A stretch of 46,360 nt of DNA from NCBI RefSeq assembly GCF_014904795.1, contig NZ_JACZFS010000060.1, positions 1 to 46,360 of the forward strand, in the 5' to 3' direction. This DNA comes from Nisaea nitritireducens (GTDB lineage: Bacteria > Pseudomonadota > Alphaproteobacteria > Thalassobaculales > Thalassobaculaceae). Positions 9,650-18,314 of this stretch are shown in pieces. A program made the translations under genes and the position numbers. Under the pieces are notes generated by a model. The model made no database searches, was not told the origin of the DNA, and saw nothing but the letters and a program-made list of their open reading frames with translations. Position 1 is the stretch's first letter. The number at the start of each line of letters is the position of its first letter.

Positions 9650-10993
9650 ATGGCTTCCAGCGCCGAGCAATACGCGTCATCGATCAACTTTGGGGCCTTC
9701 GCGAAAGCGGCGGAACTCAAAAAGCGCATCTGGTTCACACTGGGTGCGTTGATCATTTACCGCCTCGGGACCTATATCCCGATCCCGGGTATCGATCCCG
9801 CGGTGCTGGAGCAGATCTTCCAGCAGAACTCGGGTGGCATCCTGGGCATGTTCGACATGTTCGCGGGCGGTGCGCTCGGGCGGATGACGATCTTTGCGCT
9901 GAACATCATGCCTTACATCTCCGCGGCCATCATCATGCAGTTGATGACCGCGGTTTCCCCCAGCCTCGAGACCCTGAAAAAGGAAGGCGAGGCCGGGCGC
10001 AAGAAGATCAACCAGTATACCCGTTACCTGACGGTGCTGCTGGCGGCGGTCCAGGCCTATGGTATCGCCTCCGGTCTTGAATCCATGGCGGACGGTACGG
10101 CGGTCGGAAATCCGGGATACTTCTTCCGGGCGACAGCTGTGATCACGCTCGTTGGCGGTACAGTCTTCCTGATGTGGCTCGGCGAGCAGATTACTGCCCG
10201 TGGTGTCGGTAACGGCATCTCGCTGATTATCTTCGCCGGTATCGTCGCGCAGTTGCCGACAGCATTGGTCGGGATGCTTGAGCTTGGCCGGACAGGCGCG
10301 CTTTCGGCTGCCGTGATCGTGCTGATCATGATCATGGCGGTCGCGGTTATCGCCGGCATCGTGTTTATCGAGCGCTCGCAGCGCCGTATCACGGTGCAGT
10401 ATCCGAAGCGCCAGCAGGGTAACCGTATGTTTGGCGGTGAAAGCTCGCACCTGCCGCTGAAGATCAACGTCGCGGGTGTGATCCCGCCGATCTTCGCCAG
10501 CTCCCTGCTGCTGATGCCGGTGACGGTAGCGCAGATGAGTGCTGCAAGCGGCGGCGGCCCTGAGTGGCTGAGCACCTTTACGGCGATGGTCGGGCGCGGT
10601 CAGCCGCTGTATCTGGCGATCTTCGTCAGCCTGATTGTGTTCTTCGCCTTCTTCTACACGGCGATCGTGTTCAATCCGGCAGATACGGCAGACAATCTGC
10701 GTAAGTATGGCGGCTTCGTACCGGGTATCCGTCCGGGCAAGAATACAGCCGACTACCTTGATTATGTCCTGACCAGGCTCACGGTGGTGGGCGCCGCCTA
10801 TCTCGCGGCGATCTGTATCCTGCCGGAGATCCTGATCAGCCAGTATCAAGTGCCATTCTACTTCGGGGGAACGAGCCTGCTGATTGTGGTGACGGTGACA
10901 ATGGACACCGTGGGGCAAATTCAGTCGCATTTGCTGGCGCATCAGTACGAAGGCCTGATTAAAAAATCGAAACTGAGGGGGAAACGTCGATGA
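9650..10993 (+). CDS. secY: Protein translocase subunit SecY
   Basis: SecY is the channel of the Sec translocon in the inner membrane. It exports unfolded preproteins with SecA and inserts membrane proteins with SRP. The 447-residue product has ten predicted membrane segments, starting near residue 28. It carries the family blocks PIPGIDPAVLEQIF and EQITARGVGNGISLIIFAGI, and the cytosolic C5 loop with NLRKYGGFVPGIRPGKNT that contacts SecA. It ends in a basic tail (KKSKLRGKRR). The last 4 bases overlap the adk start (ATGA). Both the length and the spc-operon position are standard. Confidence 0.98.
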   Translation: MASSAEQYASSINFGAFAKAAELKKRIWFTLGALIIYRLGTYIPIPGIDPAVLEQIFQQNSGGILGMFDMFAGGALGRMTIFALNIMPYISAAIIMQLMTAVSPSLETLKKEGEAGRKKINQYTRYLTVLLAAVQAYGIASGLESMADGTAVGNPGYFFRATAVITLVGGTVFLMWLGEQITARGVGNGISLIIFAGIVAQLPTALVGMLELGRTGALSAAVIVLIMIMAVAVIAGIVFIERSQRRITVQYPKRQQGNRMFGGESSHLPLKINVAGVIPPIFASSLLLMPVTVAQMSAASGGGPEWLSTFTAMVGRGQPLYLAIFVSLIVFFAFFYTAIVFNPADTADNLRKYGGFVPGIRPGKNTADYLDYVLTRLTVVGAAYLAAICILPEILISQYQVPFYFGGTSLLIVVTVTMDTVGQIQSHLLAHQYEGLIKKSKLRGKRR

Positions 10994-11565
10994 ATTTGAT
11001 ACTGCTCGGCCCTCCGGGCGCTGGAAAGGGCACCCAGGCGAAACGTCTGGAAGAAAAATTCAAGATCATCCAGCTCTCTACCGGCGACATGTTGCGGGCG
11101 GCAATCGCTTCCGGCAGTGACGTCGGCCTCAAGGCGAAGAGCATTATCGATTCCGGCGGACTCGTTTCCGACGACATCATGGTTCAGATGATTTCTGAGC
11201 GCGTTGATCAGGATGACTGCAAGAACGGTTTTATCCTTGATGGTTTCCCGCGCACGGTGGCTCAGGCGGAAGCGCTTGACGTCATGCTGGCCGAAAAGGG
11301 ACTGAAGATCGATCACGTGATCGAGCTGAAAGTCGATGAAAGCATTCTGTTCGACCGGATCCGGACCCGCATCGCGGAGACCCCGGAAGCCGAGCGGCGC
11401 AGTGACGATACCGAAGAGACGCTGCGAACGCGCCTCCAGGTGTTCAAGGAACAGACGGCACCGATCATTCCGTATTATGCGGATCGCGGTGCGTTGAAGA
11501 GTGTGGACGGTATGGCGTCCATTACTGAAGTGAGTGGTCAGATCGACGCGATTGTGGCGGCCTGA
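10990..11565 (+). CDS. adk: Adenylate kinase, short-LID form
   Basis: The enzyme interconverts ATP + AMP and 2 ADP in the cytoplasm. The 191-residue product has the P-loop GPPGAGKGTQ (residues 7-16), the AMP-binding STGDMLR and the GFPRTVAQAE block. The LID segment (about residues 122-135) is short and has no zinc-binding cysteines, as in alphaproteobacterial adenylate kinases. The start overlaps secY by 4 bases. Placement between secY and rpsM is common in Alphaproteobacteria. A promoter for the following genes lies just after the stop. Confidence 0.98.
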   Translation: MNLILLGPPGAGKGTQAKRLEEKFKIIQLSTGDMLRAAIASGSDVGLKAKSIIDSGGLVSDDIMVQMISERVDQDDCKNGFILDGFPRTVAQAEALDVMLAEKGLKIDHVIELKVDESILFDRIRTRIAETPEAERRSDDTEETLRTRLQVFKEQTAPIIPYYADRGALKSVDGMASITEVSGQIDAIVAA

Positions 11566-11595
11566 TCGAGCTGTTTGAAGGTGTGGGTAAACCGG

Positions 11596-11623
11596 TTGAC
11601 TCGGCAATCCGGTTGCGTATAAT
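11596..11623 (+). promoter_or_regulatory. Sigma-70 promoter for rpsM-rpsK-rpoA-rplQ
   Basis: TTGACT (11596-11601) and a perfect TATAAT (11618-11623) are separated by 16 bases. This is the closest match to the consensus that I found in the window. Transcription would start near 11630, about 120 bases before rpsM. It lies 30 bases after the adk stop and would give the alpha cluster independent initiation. Consensus knowledge plus position supports the call. Confidence 0.85.
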
Positions 11624-11688
11624 CCGCGCCCTCGGTTTCAGTGAAACCGTGCGCACTTGCTCGTGCGGATTTTCCGAGTTCGGTGCCT

Positions 11689-11710
11689 GGGTCAAATGAC
11701 CCGTATTTTT
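11689..11710 (+). promoter_or_regulatory. Terminator-like hairpin in the rpsM leader
   Basis: GGGTC and GACCC close a small AAAT loop (11689-11702) and are followed by GTATTTTTG. A hairpin followed by a T-run inside a promoter-to-gene leader suggests an attenuator. The stem is only 5-6 bp, so termination would be partial at best. A second stem, CGGTTT with AAACCG (11633-11648), stands at the start of the same leader. Confidence 0.45.
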
Positions 11711-11748
11711 GTTGGACGCTGACAAGCGTTGTACTGAGGAGTTTGCCC

Positions 11749-12117
11749 GTGGCGCGCATCGCAGGCGTGAATATCCCGACGCAAAAGCGTGTCGAGATTG
11801 CTTTGACTTACATACATGGTATCGGCCGGACCACCTCCACGCAGATTTGCGAGAGCGTTGGTATTCCGCGGGAACGCCGTGTGCATGAACTGACTGAAGA
11901 CGAAGTCGCGCGGCTGCGTGAAGTCATCGACCGCGATCAGGTGGTCGAAGGCGATCTGCGCCGTAAAATCGCGATGGATATCAAACGTCTTATGGACCTG
12001 GGCTGCTACCGTGGCCTGCGTCATCGTAAAGGCCTGCCGGTGCGCGGACAGCGGACCCATACCAACGCACGGACCCGTAAGGGCCCGGCGAAGGCTATCG
12101 CGGGTAAGAAGAAGTAA
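11749..12117 (+). CDS. rpsM: 30S ribosomal protein S13 (GTG start)
   Basis: S13 sits in the 30S head and contacts the P-site tRNA and the B1 bridges. From GTG 11749 the product has 122 residues and begins with [19 protein letters not shown], the universal S13 start. GAGGAG lies 7 bases upstream. A longer reading back to 11641 has no S13 homology. The C terminus [23 protein letters not shown] is partly quoted as [12 protein letters not shown]. It is the first gene of the alpha cluster, behind its own promoter. rpmJ, found before rpsM in E. coli, is absent here. Confidence 0.98.
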   Translation: MARIAGVNIPTQKRVEIALTYIHGIGRTTSTQICESVGIPRERRVHELTEDEVARLREVIDRDQVVEGDLRRKIAMDIKRLMDLGCYRGLRHRKGLPVRGQRTHTNARTRKGPAKAIAGKKK

Positions 12118-12153
12118 TTCGGGTCTGACCCGACAAGCCGGAGCGGCAAATTA

Positions 12154-12549
12154 ATGGCTAAACAACCGACCCAGGGACGCGTAAAGCGCCGCGAACGGAA
12201 GAACATCACTTCCGGCGTCGCGCATGTGAGCGCATCCTTCAACAACACCATGATCACCATCACCGACGCCCAGGGCAATGCGATTTCCTGGTCTTCCGCC
12301 GGCGCGATGGGCTTCAAGGGCTCCCGTAAGTCCACCCCGTACGCGGCTCAGGTCGCGGCCGAGGATGCCGGCAAGAAAGCTGCCGAGCATGGCATGAAGA
12401 CCCTCGAGATTGAAATCAGCGGCCCGGGTTCGGGACGTGAATCCGCTCTGCGCGCACTGCAGGCTGTCGGTTTCGCTGTGACTTCCATTCGCGATGTCAC
12501 GCCGATCCCGCACAACGGTTGCCGTCCGCCGAAGCGGCGCCGGGTTTAA
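12154..12549 (+). CDS. rpsK: 30S ribosomal protein S11
   Basis: S11 forms part of the platform and contacts mRNA at the E site. The 131-residue product is complete. It has [20 protein letters not shown] in the first third and the conserved end [14 protein letters not shown]. It follows rpsM by 36 bases. In E. coli the next gene would be rpsD; here rpoA follows directly, as in other Alphaproteobacteria. Confidence 0.98.
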   Translation: MAKQPTQGRVKRRERKNITSGVAHVSASFNNTMITITDAQGNAISWSSAGAMGFKGSRKSTPYAAQVAAEDAGKKAAEHGMKTLEIEISGPGSGRESALRALQAVGFAVTSIRDVTPIPHNGCRPPKRRRV

Positions 12550-12556
12550 GCTGTTA

Positions 12557-12574
12557 GGGCGGCTTCGGCCGCCC
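12557..12574 (+). other. Stable UUCG-tetraloop hairpin before rpoA
   Basis: GGGCGGC and GCCGCCC pair perfectly around TTCG in the 119-base rpsK-rpoA gap. UUCG loops with a C-G closing pair are exceptionally stable in RNA. No T-run follows, so it is unlikely to terminate. It may protect or separate the rpsM-rpsK and rpoA-rplQ parts of the transcript. A direct repeat CGACCGGT flanks it downstream. Confidence 0.55.
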
Positions 12575-12668
12575 GACCGGTACAGCCCGTGGTCCCGAAA
12601 CGACCGGTTTTGGGGCCGAAAGCATAAGTTAGAGGCCTGCGGGTCTCGTTAGCGATGAGGTCACTCCC

Positions 12669-13685
12669 GTGATTCAGAAGAACTGGCAGGCTCTTATCAA
12701 GCCGAATAAGCTCGATGTGCAACCGGGTTCCGATCCCGCCCGCAAGGCGACGATCGTAGCCGAGCCGCTGGAACGTGGATTCGGTCTGACCCTCGGCAAC
12801 GCGCTGCGCCGTATTCTGCTGTCGTCCCTTCAGGGCGCGGCGGTGACTGCGGTTCAGATCGACGGCGTGCTGCACGAATTCTCCTCTGTCGCCGGCGTCC
12901 GTGAGGACGTGACCGACATGGTCCTCAACATCAAGGCGATCGCGCTCAGGGCTCATAGTGAAGGCCCGCGCAAGATGCGCTTGAAGGCTGAGGGTCCGGG
13001 CGAGGTGAAGGCCGGCATGATCGAAGCCGGATCCGACATCGAGGTGATGAACCCCGATCTGGTGATCTGCACCCTCGATAACGGTGCCAGCCTGTCCATG
13101 GAATTCACGGTTGAGACCGGCAAGGGCTACGTCCCGGCCAGTGCCAACCGTCCGGAAGACGCTCCGATCGGTCTGATCCCGGTCGATGCGATCTTCAGCC
13201 CGGTGCGCCAGGTGACGTACAAGGTGGATAACACCCGCGTTGGTCAGGTCACCGACTATGACAAGCTGTCCATGCTGGTCGAAACCGACGGCTCTCTGAC
13301 TCCGGAAGACGCTGTGGCATACGCCTCGCGCATTCTTCAGGATCAGCTTCAGCTCTTCATCAACTTCGAAGAGCCGCAGCAGGTCGTCGAGACCGAAGAA
13401 AAGGCCGAGCTGCCGTTCAACAAGAACCTGCTTCGCAAGGTCGACGAGCTGGAACTTTCCGTCCGTTCGGCGAACTGCCTGAAGAACGACAACATCGTCT
13501 ATATCGGCGATCTCGTTCAGAAGACCGAGCCGGAAATGCTCCGCACGCCGAACTTCGGCCGTAAGAGCCTCAACGAGATCAAGGAAGTGCTTGGTCAGAT
13601 GGGCTTGGCGCTGGGCATGGATATCCAGAACTGGCCGCCGGACAATATCGAAGAGCTCGCCAAGCGGCTCGAAGAGCCGTTCTGA
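12669..13685 (+). CDS. rpoA: DNA-directed RNA polymerase alpha subunit (GTG start)
   Basis: Alpha dimers nucleate RNA polymerase assembly, and the C-terminal domain binds UP elements and activators. The 338-residue product starts at GTG 12669, [16 protein letters not shown]. It has the N-terminal assembly domain with [19 protein letters not shown] (about residues 38-56). The alpha-CTD (about 250-320) holds two helix-hairpin-helix elements, including [18 protein letters not shown]. The length is normal. rplQ follows after 69 bases. Confidence 0.98.
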   Translation: MIQKNWQALIKPNKLDVQPGSDPARKATIVAEPLERGFGLTLGNALRRILLSSLQGAAVTAVQIDGVLHEFSSVAGVREDVTDMVLNIKAIALRAHSEGPRKMRLKAEGPGEVKAGMIEAGSDIEVMNPDLVICTLDNGASLSMEFTVETGKGYVPASANRPEDAPIGLIPVDAIFSPVRQVTYKVDNTRVGQVTDYDKLSMLVETDGSLTPEDAVAYASRILQDQLQLFINFEEPQQVVETEEKAELPFNKNLLRKVDELELSVRSANCLKNDNIVYIGDLVQKTEPEMLRTPNFGRKSLNEIKEVLGQMGLALGMDIQNWPPDNIEELAKRLEEPF

Positions 13686-13754
13686 TCGGCTGAGCGCAAT
13701 TGAATACTGTTTGTGCCGTGAGGCGCTGACGAATACGAAACTGGAGTTTTCGCG

Positions 13755-14195
13755 ATGCGACATCGTTTTAAGGGCCGCCGTTTCAACCGGTCGTCCAGCC
13801 ACCGCAAAGCCATGTTCAAGAACATGGCCAATGCGCTGATCAAGCATGAGCAGATCATCACCACCCTGCCGAAGGCGAAAGACCTGCGCAGTGTCGTTGA
13901 GAAGCTGATCACCCTCGGCAAGCGCCAGGACCTCCATGCCCGTCGTCAGGCGACGTCGGCGCTGCAGGATCCGATCATGGTCCGCAAGCTGTTTGACGTC
14001 CTGGCAGAGCGCTACAAGGAACGTCAGGGCGGTTATACCCGGGTCCTCAAGGCTGGCTTTCGCTACGGCGACAGCGCCCCGATGGCCGTGATCGAACTGG
14101 TCGACCGTGATGAAGATGCCCGCGGCCAGGATTCCGGTCCGGTACAGGTCGAAGAAGAAGAAGCACTCGAAGGTGCGATGCCGGCTGCGATCTGA
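13755..14195 (+). CDS. rplQ: 50S ribosomal protein L17
   Basis: L17 lies at the tunnel exit rim. The 146-residue product starts [20 protein letters not shown] and keeps the conserved core to about residue 120. A strongly acidic tail follows, with VEEEEALEG near residues 132-140, which E. coli L17 lacks. It is the last gene of the cluster. GGAG stands before the ATG, and a strong terminator begins 26 bases after the stop. Confidence 0.98.
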   Translation: MRHRFKGRRFNRSSSHRKAMFKNMANALIKHEQIITTLPKAKDLRSVVEKLITLGKRQDLHARRQATSALQDPIMVRKLFDVLAERYKERQGGYTRVLKAGFRYGDSAPMAVIELVDRDEDARGQDSGPVQVEEEEALEGAMPAAI

Positions 14196-14220
14196 TCGCG
14201 CCTCTCGCTCCGGAAATATG

Positions 14221-14252
14221 AAAGGCGGCCTTCGGGCCGCCTTTTGTTTTTT
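14221..14252 (+). terminator. Intrinsic terminator after rplQ
   Basis: AAAGGCGGCC and GGCCGCCTTT form a 10-bp perfect stem around a TTCG loop, followed by TGTTTTTTG. This is a textbook rho-independent terminator for the ribosomal cluster. On the other strand the hairpin is followed by TTTCATATTT, so it may also stop the converging TPR-like gene weakly. Confidence 0.95.
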
Positions 14253-14281
14253 GTGCTTCGGTATCAGCCAGGCCGGTTGGG

Positions 14282-15403
14282 CTAGGCCGTGTTGAGCGGG
14301 CTGATCCGGGCGGCGATATCCCAGATCTCCGGATCGTCCGGCCATGCCGAGATCAGTGCCGCCAGTTCCTGGCAGAGAAGATCAGCATGAGCGTCCTCAT
14401 CGAGTGCGTCCGCGGTCAGGAGCAGGTTCGCGCAAGCCTTGGCGTGCAGCTGGGCCATCTCGGCGTTGGCGGGCTCTTCGGACGACGCGGCGAGGATGTC
14501 GTCATAGACGTGACGCGCTTTTCCGATATTTCCGTCCCGGCAGAAATCGGTCATCAGGTTAAACGCCGCGAGCATTGTCTTCTCGCGCATCGTTTCGGAT
14601 GCTGCCGCGCGCTGGCTCATATCCATATAGATCGTCTCGGCCGCATCCAGCTTCTCATTGTCGCCGAACACGGTGATGAGGCCAAAGCCTGCATCGGCCA
14701 GCACATCGTTGAGCCCGGCAGTATGACTTCTCGCATCCACGAAGACAGCCAGATTGAAATAGAGGCCGATGGCTTTCTCCGATGCGCCGGACTGGGCCAG
14801 ATGGGTCGCCAGATTGAAGCTGCCGTTCGCCCTGTGCAGCATTGTGTCCGGCTGGCTGTTCGATACTTCGGCCAGAGCGCAAAGTGTGCGGTGCAGATGC
14901 TGCGCTTCGCGGGTTCGGCCTGCGTCGCAATGGGTGGCGATCCTGTTCGCAATGGCTTTGGCAAGGGTGGAACGCAGCAATCGATCCGTCGGGTGACGGG
15001 TGGCAATGGCCTGGATTTCCTCGAATGTCTCGTCAGCCTCTGCGGTCTTGCCATGGCGCGCATATTCGAGGCAAAGCGTCACCGACAATTCGCAATACCC
15101 GCGCCGCATGCCGGGGTCGTCCGGATGGCCCAAGGCATAGCGTTCCAGATGCGTGCGCACGTCATGGATGGCACTCAATTCGCTGCGCCTGGCATGACAG
15201 GCCGCGAGCCTCAGGGCGCCACAGATCAGGCGATCCCTGATGTCGGCGGAATTGGCATGAGTGCTGGCGAGAGCGTATAGAGAATCGTAACAGGCGCGGG
15301 CGCGTTCGATCTCGCCATCGCTGTCGCCGAGAGAGCTGATAGCATCCGCGAGCTCTCCGGCTTTGGAAATCGTGGCTTTCCCGGCGTTCTGGGCGCCTGG
15401 CAT
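14282..15403 (-). CDS. TPR-like helical repeat protein, function unknown
   Basis: The 373-residue product is almost entirely amphipathic helix. It has recurring pairs with small residues at fixed spacing, for example CLEYARHGKTAEADETFEEI and MTDFCRDGNIGKARHVYDDI, as in tetratricopeptide repeats. There is no signal peptide and no membrane segment, so it is probably cytoplasmic and binds partners. ATG 15403 is preferred because GGAGG stands 5 bases upstream of it. An in-frame ATG at 15415 would add MEGS and lacks a good ribosome-binding site. It is a lone gene, convergent with rplQ and divergent from the protease gene. I do not recognise a named family. Confidence 0.8.
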   Translation of the reverse strand: MPGAQNAGKATISKAGELADAISSLGDSDGEIERARACYDSLYALASTHANSADIRDRLICGALRLAACHARRSELSAIHDVRTHLERYALGHPDDPGMRRGYCELSVTLCLEYARHGKTAEADETFEEIQAIATRHPTDRLLRSTLAKAIANRIATHCDAGRTREAQHLHRTLCALAEVSNSQPDTMLHRANGSFNLATHLAQSGASEKAIGLYFNLAVFVDARSHTAGLNDVLADAGFGLITVFGDNEKLDAAETIYMDMSQRAAASETMREKTMLAAFNLMTDFCRDGNIGKARHVYDDILAASSEEPANAEMAQLHAKACANLLLTADALDEDAHADLLCQELAALISAWPDDPEIWDIAARISPLNTA

Positions 15404-15524
15404 TGACCCCTCCATTCCCGGTCCGGTGTTGTCTGGTGCGTCCCTTTTGCCCCATGCACCGGCAACCCATATAGGATAGCCTACCTTCGACTTTATTTTG
15501 TGACAACAAACGGAAAAGCAACCG

Positions 15525-17000
15525 ATGCGCCGCCCTGATTCTTCTCGCTTTTTCTCCTCGCCAGTCGCTTCGATGCTTCGTTACACGGCATTGATGGCGT
15601 GTCTCGGGGGGCTTTTCCTGGCGATTGCAGGGCCGGGTGTGGCGGCGGCTCAAGTCGTAAAACAGGTTCCAGGCTCAAATGCGGAGCTCCAGTATTCCTT
15701 CGCGCCTCTCGTAAGGAAGGTCGGGCCTGCCGTCGTGAACATCTATGCTCGGGCGGAAGTGACCGAGCGTCGGGCGTCGCCGCTGTTCGACGATCCATTC
15801 TTCCGGCGTTTCTTCGGCGATGTGTTTCCGGGCGAAGCCCGCAAGCGGACGGCGCAGTCGCTCGGCTCCGGCGTTATCATGCGCGCGGACGGGCTTGTCG
15901 TGACCAACTATCATGTCATCAAGGGCGCGGATGAGATCACCGTCGTGCTGTCCGATCGCCGAGAGTTCGATGCGAAAATCCTGATTCAGGAAGAGCGCAC
16001 CGATCTGGCCGTGCTGAAGATTGAAACGGATGGCGAAAAGCTGCCCCATCTCGAGGTCCGCGACAGTGACGAGCTGGAGGTCGGCGACCTGGTGCTGGCC
16101 ATCGGTAATCCGTTCGGGGTCGGCCAGACAGTGACGAGCGGGATCATCTCGGCATTGGCGCGGACCGCGCTCGGCATCACCGATTACAGTTTCTTCATCC
16201 AGACCGACGCGGCCATCAATCCTGGCAATTCCGGCGGCGCGCTGATTTCCATGGACGGACGCCTGGTCGGCGTGAACACGGCGATTTTCAGCAACCAGAA
16301 AGGCGGCGGCGGGTCTGTCGGGATCGGCTTTGCCGTGCCGTCCAATATGGTTCGGACCATTCTGGACGGGGTGGACAAGGGCAATGTGGTGCGCCCCTGG
16401 ATCGGCGTCTCCGGCCAGACCATGACTTCAGACCTGGCGGAACAGTTTGGCTTGCCTCGACCGATCGGCGTTGCCGTGACGGACGTTTATCCTGAGGGCC
16501 CGGCTGCCAAAGCCGGGATCCGGGTTGGCGATGTGATCCTGAAAGTCGGCGGCAGGGAGATCGTCGACGAGCAGGCACTGAGATACCGCGTGGCAACGCG
16601 CCCGCTCGGGGGCGCGGCGCGGATCGAGATTCTCCGCGGCGGTGTATACGAGGTTGTCGAGGTGCCGATGCGGGCGCCTCTCACTCTGCCGGAACCGGAC
16701 CTTCGTGACATGCATGGCCAGCATCCGATGGCGGGCGCGCGGGTGGCGAACCTTTCGCCGGCATTTGCCCTGGAACACGGGCTCGACGATATGATGCGGG
16801 GAGTCGTGATCATGAAGGTGGCGCGGCAGTCGCCCGCGGCCAGGGTCGGTCTGCGCCCGGGTGATGTCGTGCTGAAGATCAATGACGATGAAATCGATCT
16901 GGTCTCGGATCTGGAGCCGGCTCTGATGTCGGCCAGGAATGCCTGGCGGATTTCGATCCGTCGCGAGGGGCAGGTGCTGACCACGGAAATCAAGGGCTGA
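15525..17000 (+). CDS. Do-family (DegP/DegQ-type) periplasmic serine endoprotease
   Basis: The enzyme degrades misfolded envelope proteins and may act as a chaperone. The 491-residue product has a signal peptide, with a hydrophobic stretch at about 18-38 and likely cleavage after VAAA. A trypsin-like domain follows with a complete catalytic triad: His130 in NYHVIKG, Asp160 in RTDLAVLK and Ser236 in GNSGG. Two PDZ domains follow (about 285-370 and 405-490), including GPAAKAGIRVGDVILKVGG and SPAARVGLRPGDVVLKIND. The loop between residues 80 and 112 (SPLFDDPFFRRFFGD) is typical of DegP/DegQ. rarA starts 3 bases downstream. It cannot be assigned to DegP or DegQ by sequence alone. Confidence 0.95.
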   Translation: MRRPDSSRFFSSPVASMLRYTALMACLGGLFLAIAGPGVAAAQVVKQVPGSNAELQYSFAPLVRKVGPAVVNIYARAEVTERRASPLFDDPFFRRFFGDVFPGEARKRTAQSLGSGVIMRADGLVVTNYHVIKGADEITVVLSDRREFDAKILIQEERTDLAVLKIETDGEKLPHLEVRDSDELEVGDLVLAIGNPFGVGQTVTSGIISALARTALGITDYSFFIQTDAAINPGNSGGALISMDGRLVGVNTAIFSNQKGGGGSVGIGFAVPSNMVRTILDGVDKGNVVRPWIGVSGQTMTSDLAEQFGLPRPIGVAVTDVYPEGPAAKAGIRVGDVILKVGGREIVDEQALRYRVATRPLGGAARIEILRGGVYEVVEVPMRAPLTLPEPDLRDMHGQHPMAGARVANLSPAFALEHGLDDMMRGVVIMKVARQSPAARVGLRPGDVVLKINDDEIDLVSDLEPALMSARNAWRISIRREGQVLTTEIKG

Positions 17001-17003
17001 CCG

Positions 17004-18314
17004 GTGGCAAGTCTGTTTGAAGCCGACGCGCCGAGGCCGCTTGCGGACCGCCTCCGCCCCAAGGTGCTTGCCGAAGTCGTTGGGCAGGATCATCTGCTCG
17101 GCCCGGAGGCGCCGCTTGGCCGCATGCTGGCGCGTCAGCGGGTCGCCTCGATCCTGCTCTGGGGTCCTCCCGGCTGCGGCAAAACCACCATCGCCCGTCT
17201 GCTGGCGGATGGCACGGATATGGAGTTCGAGCCGCTTTCGGCGGTGTTCTCCGGCGTTGCCGATCTGCGCAAGGTGTTCGAGAAGGCGAAGGAGCGGCGC
17301 CAGATGGGGCGCGGCACACTGCTGTTTATCGACGAGATCCACCGCTTTAACCGGGCCCAGCAGGACGGTTTCCTGCCCTATGTCGAGGACGGCACCGTCG
17401 TGCTGGTCGGTGCGACGACGGAGAACCCGTCCTTCGAGCTGAATGCCGCGCTGTTGTCCCGCTGTCAGGTGCTGGTGCTGCGGCGGCTGGACGATGCCGC
17501 GCTGGATCTGTTGCTGTCCCGTGCCGAAGAAATCGAGGGCCGCTCCCTGCCGCTGACCCCGGACGGCCGCGAGGCTCTGAAGGCGATGGCGGATGGGGAC
17601 GGGCGTTATCTGCTCAATCTGGCCGAAGAGATATTCCTGCTGCCTCCCGAGCCGCTGCTGGACGGGGCCGGGCTGGCCAAGACGGTGCAGCACCGGGCGC
17701 CGGTCTACGACAAGAACCGGGAAGAGCATTACAATCTGATCAGTGCCCTGCACAAATCCCTGCGTGGCTCTGACGCGGATGCGGCGCTCTACTGGCTGTC
17801 CCGGATGCTGGCCGGCGGAGAGGATGCCGGTTACATCATGCGCCGCCTGACCCGGTTCGCGTCGGAGGATATCGGCATGGCCGACCCGGCCGCGCTGCCC
17901 CAGGCTTTGGCCTGCTGGGACGCTTATGAGCGGATCGGATCGCCCGAAGGCGACCTGATGCTGGCGCAATGCGTGATCTATCTGGCAACCGCCCCGAAAT
18001 CGAACGCCGCCTATAAGGCTGCCGGCGCGGCGAAGCGTGCGGCCAAGGCCACCGGCTCTCTGGCCCCTCCGGCCCACATCCTGAACGCCCCGACGAACCT
18101 GATGAAGGATCTCGGCTACGGCAAGGGCTATGCCTACGATCACGATGCGCCGGACGGCTTCAGCGGCGCGGACTATTTCCCGGAGGATATGCGCCGGGAG
18201 CAGTTCTACCGGCCGGTCGAGCGCGGTTTCGAACGGGAAATCCAGAAGCGGCTGGCTTATTGGGACAAATTGCGCCGCCAGCGCGTGGCCGACGGACCGG
18301 ACGGTGACGGCTGA
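17004..18314 (+). CDS. rarA: Replication-associated recombination protein RarA (MgsA/WRNIP1 family)
   Basis: RarA is a AAA+ ATPase that acts at stalled replication forks. The 436-residue product starts at GTG 17004 and begins MASLFEADAPRPLADRLRPK, the family start. Walker A is GPPGCGKT (54-61) and Walker B is LLFIDEIHRF (106-115). Sensor-1 follows in VGATTENPSF, and the C-terminal tetramerisation domain has SALHKSLRGSDADAALYWL. It sits 3 bases after the protease gene and overlaps the next gene by 11 bases. Length and all motifs are normal. Confidence 0.96.
   Translation: MASLFEADAPRPLADRLRPKVLAEVVGQDHLLGPEAPLGRMLARQRVASILLWGPPGCGKTTIARLLADGTDMEFEPLSAVFSGVADLRKVFEKAKERRQMGRGTLLFIDEIHRFNRAQQDGFLPYVEDGTVVLVGATTENPSFELNAALLSRCQVLVLRRLDDAALDLLLSRAEEIEGRSLPLTPDGREALKAMADGDGRYLLNLAEEIFLLPPEPLLDGAGLAKTVQHRAPVYDKNREEHYNLISALHKSLRGSDADAALYWLSRMLAGGEDAGYIMRRLTRFASEDIGMADPAALPQALACWDAYERIGSPEGDLMLAQCVIYLATAPKSNAAYKAAGAAKRAAKATGSLAPPAHILNAPTNLMKDLGYGKGYAYDHDAPDGFSGADYFPEDMRREQFYRPVERGFEREIQKRLAYWDKLRRQRVADGPDGDG

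Noticed and set aside
11624-11748. S4-type pseudoknot of the E. coli alpha operon in the rpsM leader
   Set aside because: rpsD is not in this operon and the start-site-blocking fold could not be drawn; only simple hairpins were found.
12557-12574. Intrinsic terminator between rpsK and rpoA
   Set aside because: The stem is strong, but no T-run follows it.
12546-14345. 599-codon open frame on the - strand opposite rpoA and rplQ
   Set aside because: It is antisense to two certain genes, its translation has no recognisable domain, and long antisense frames are expected at this G+C content.
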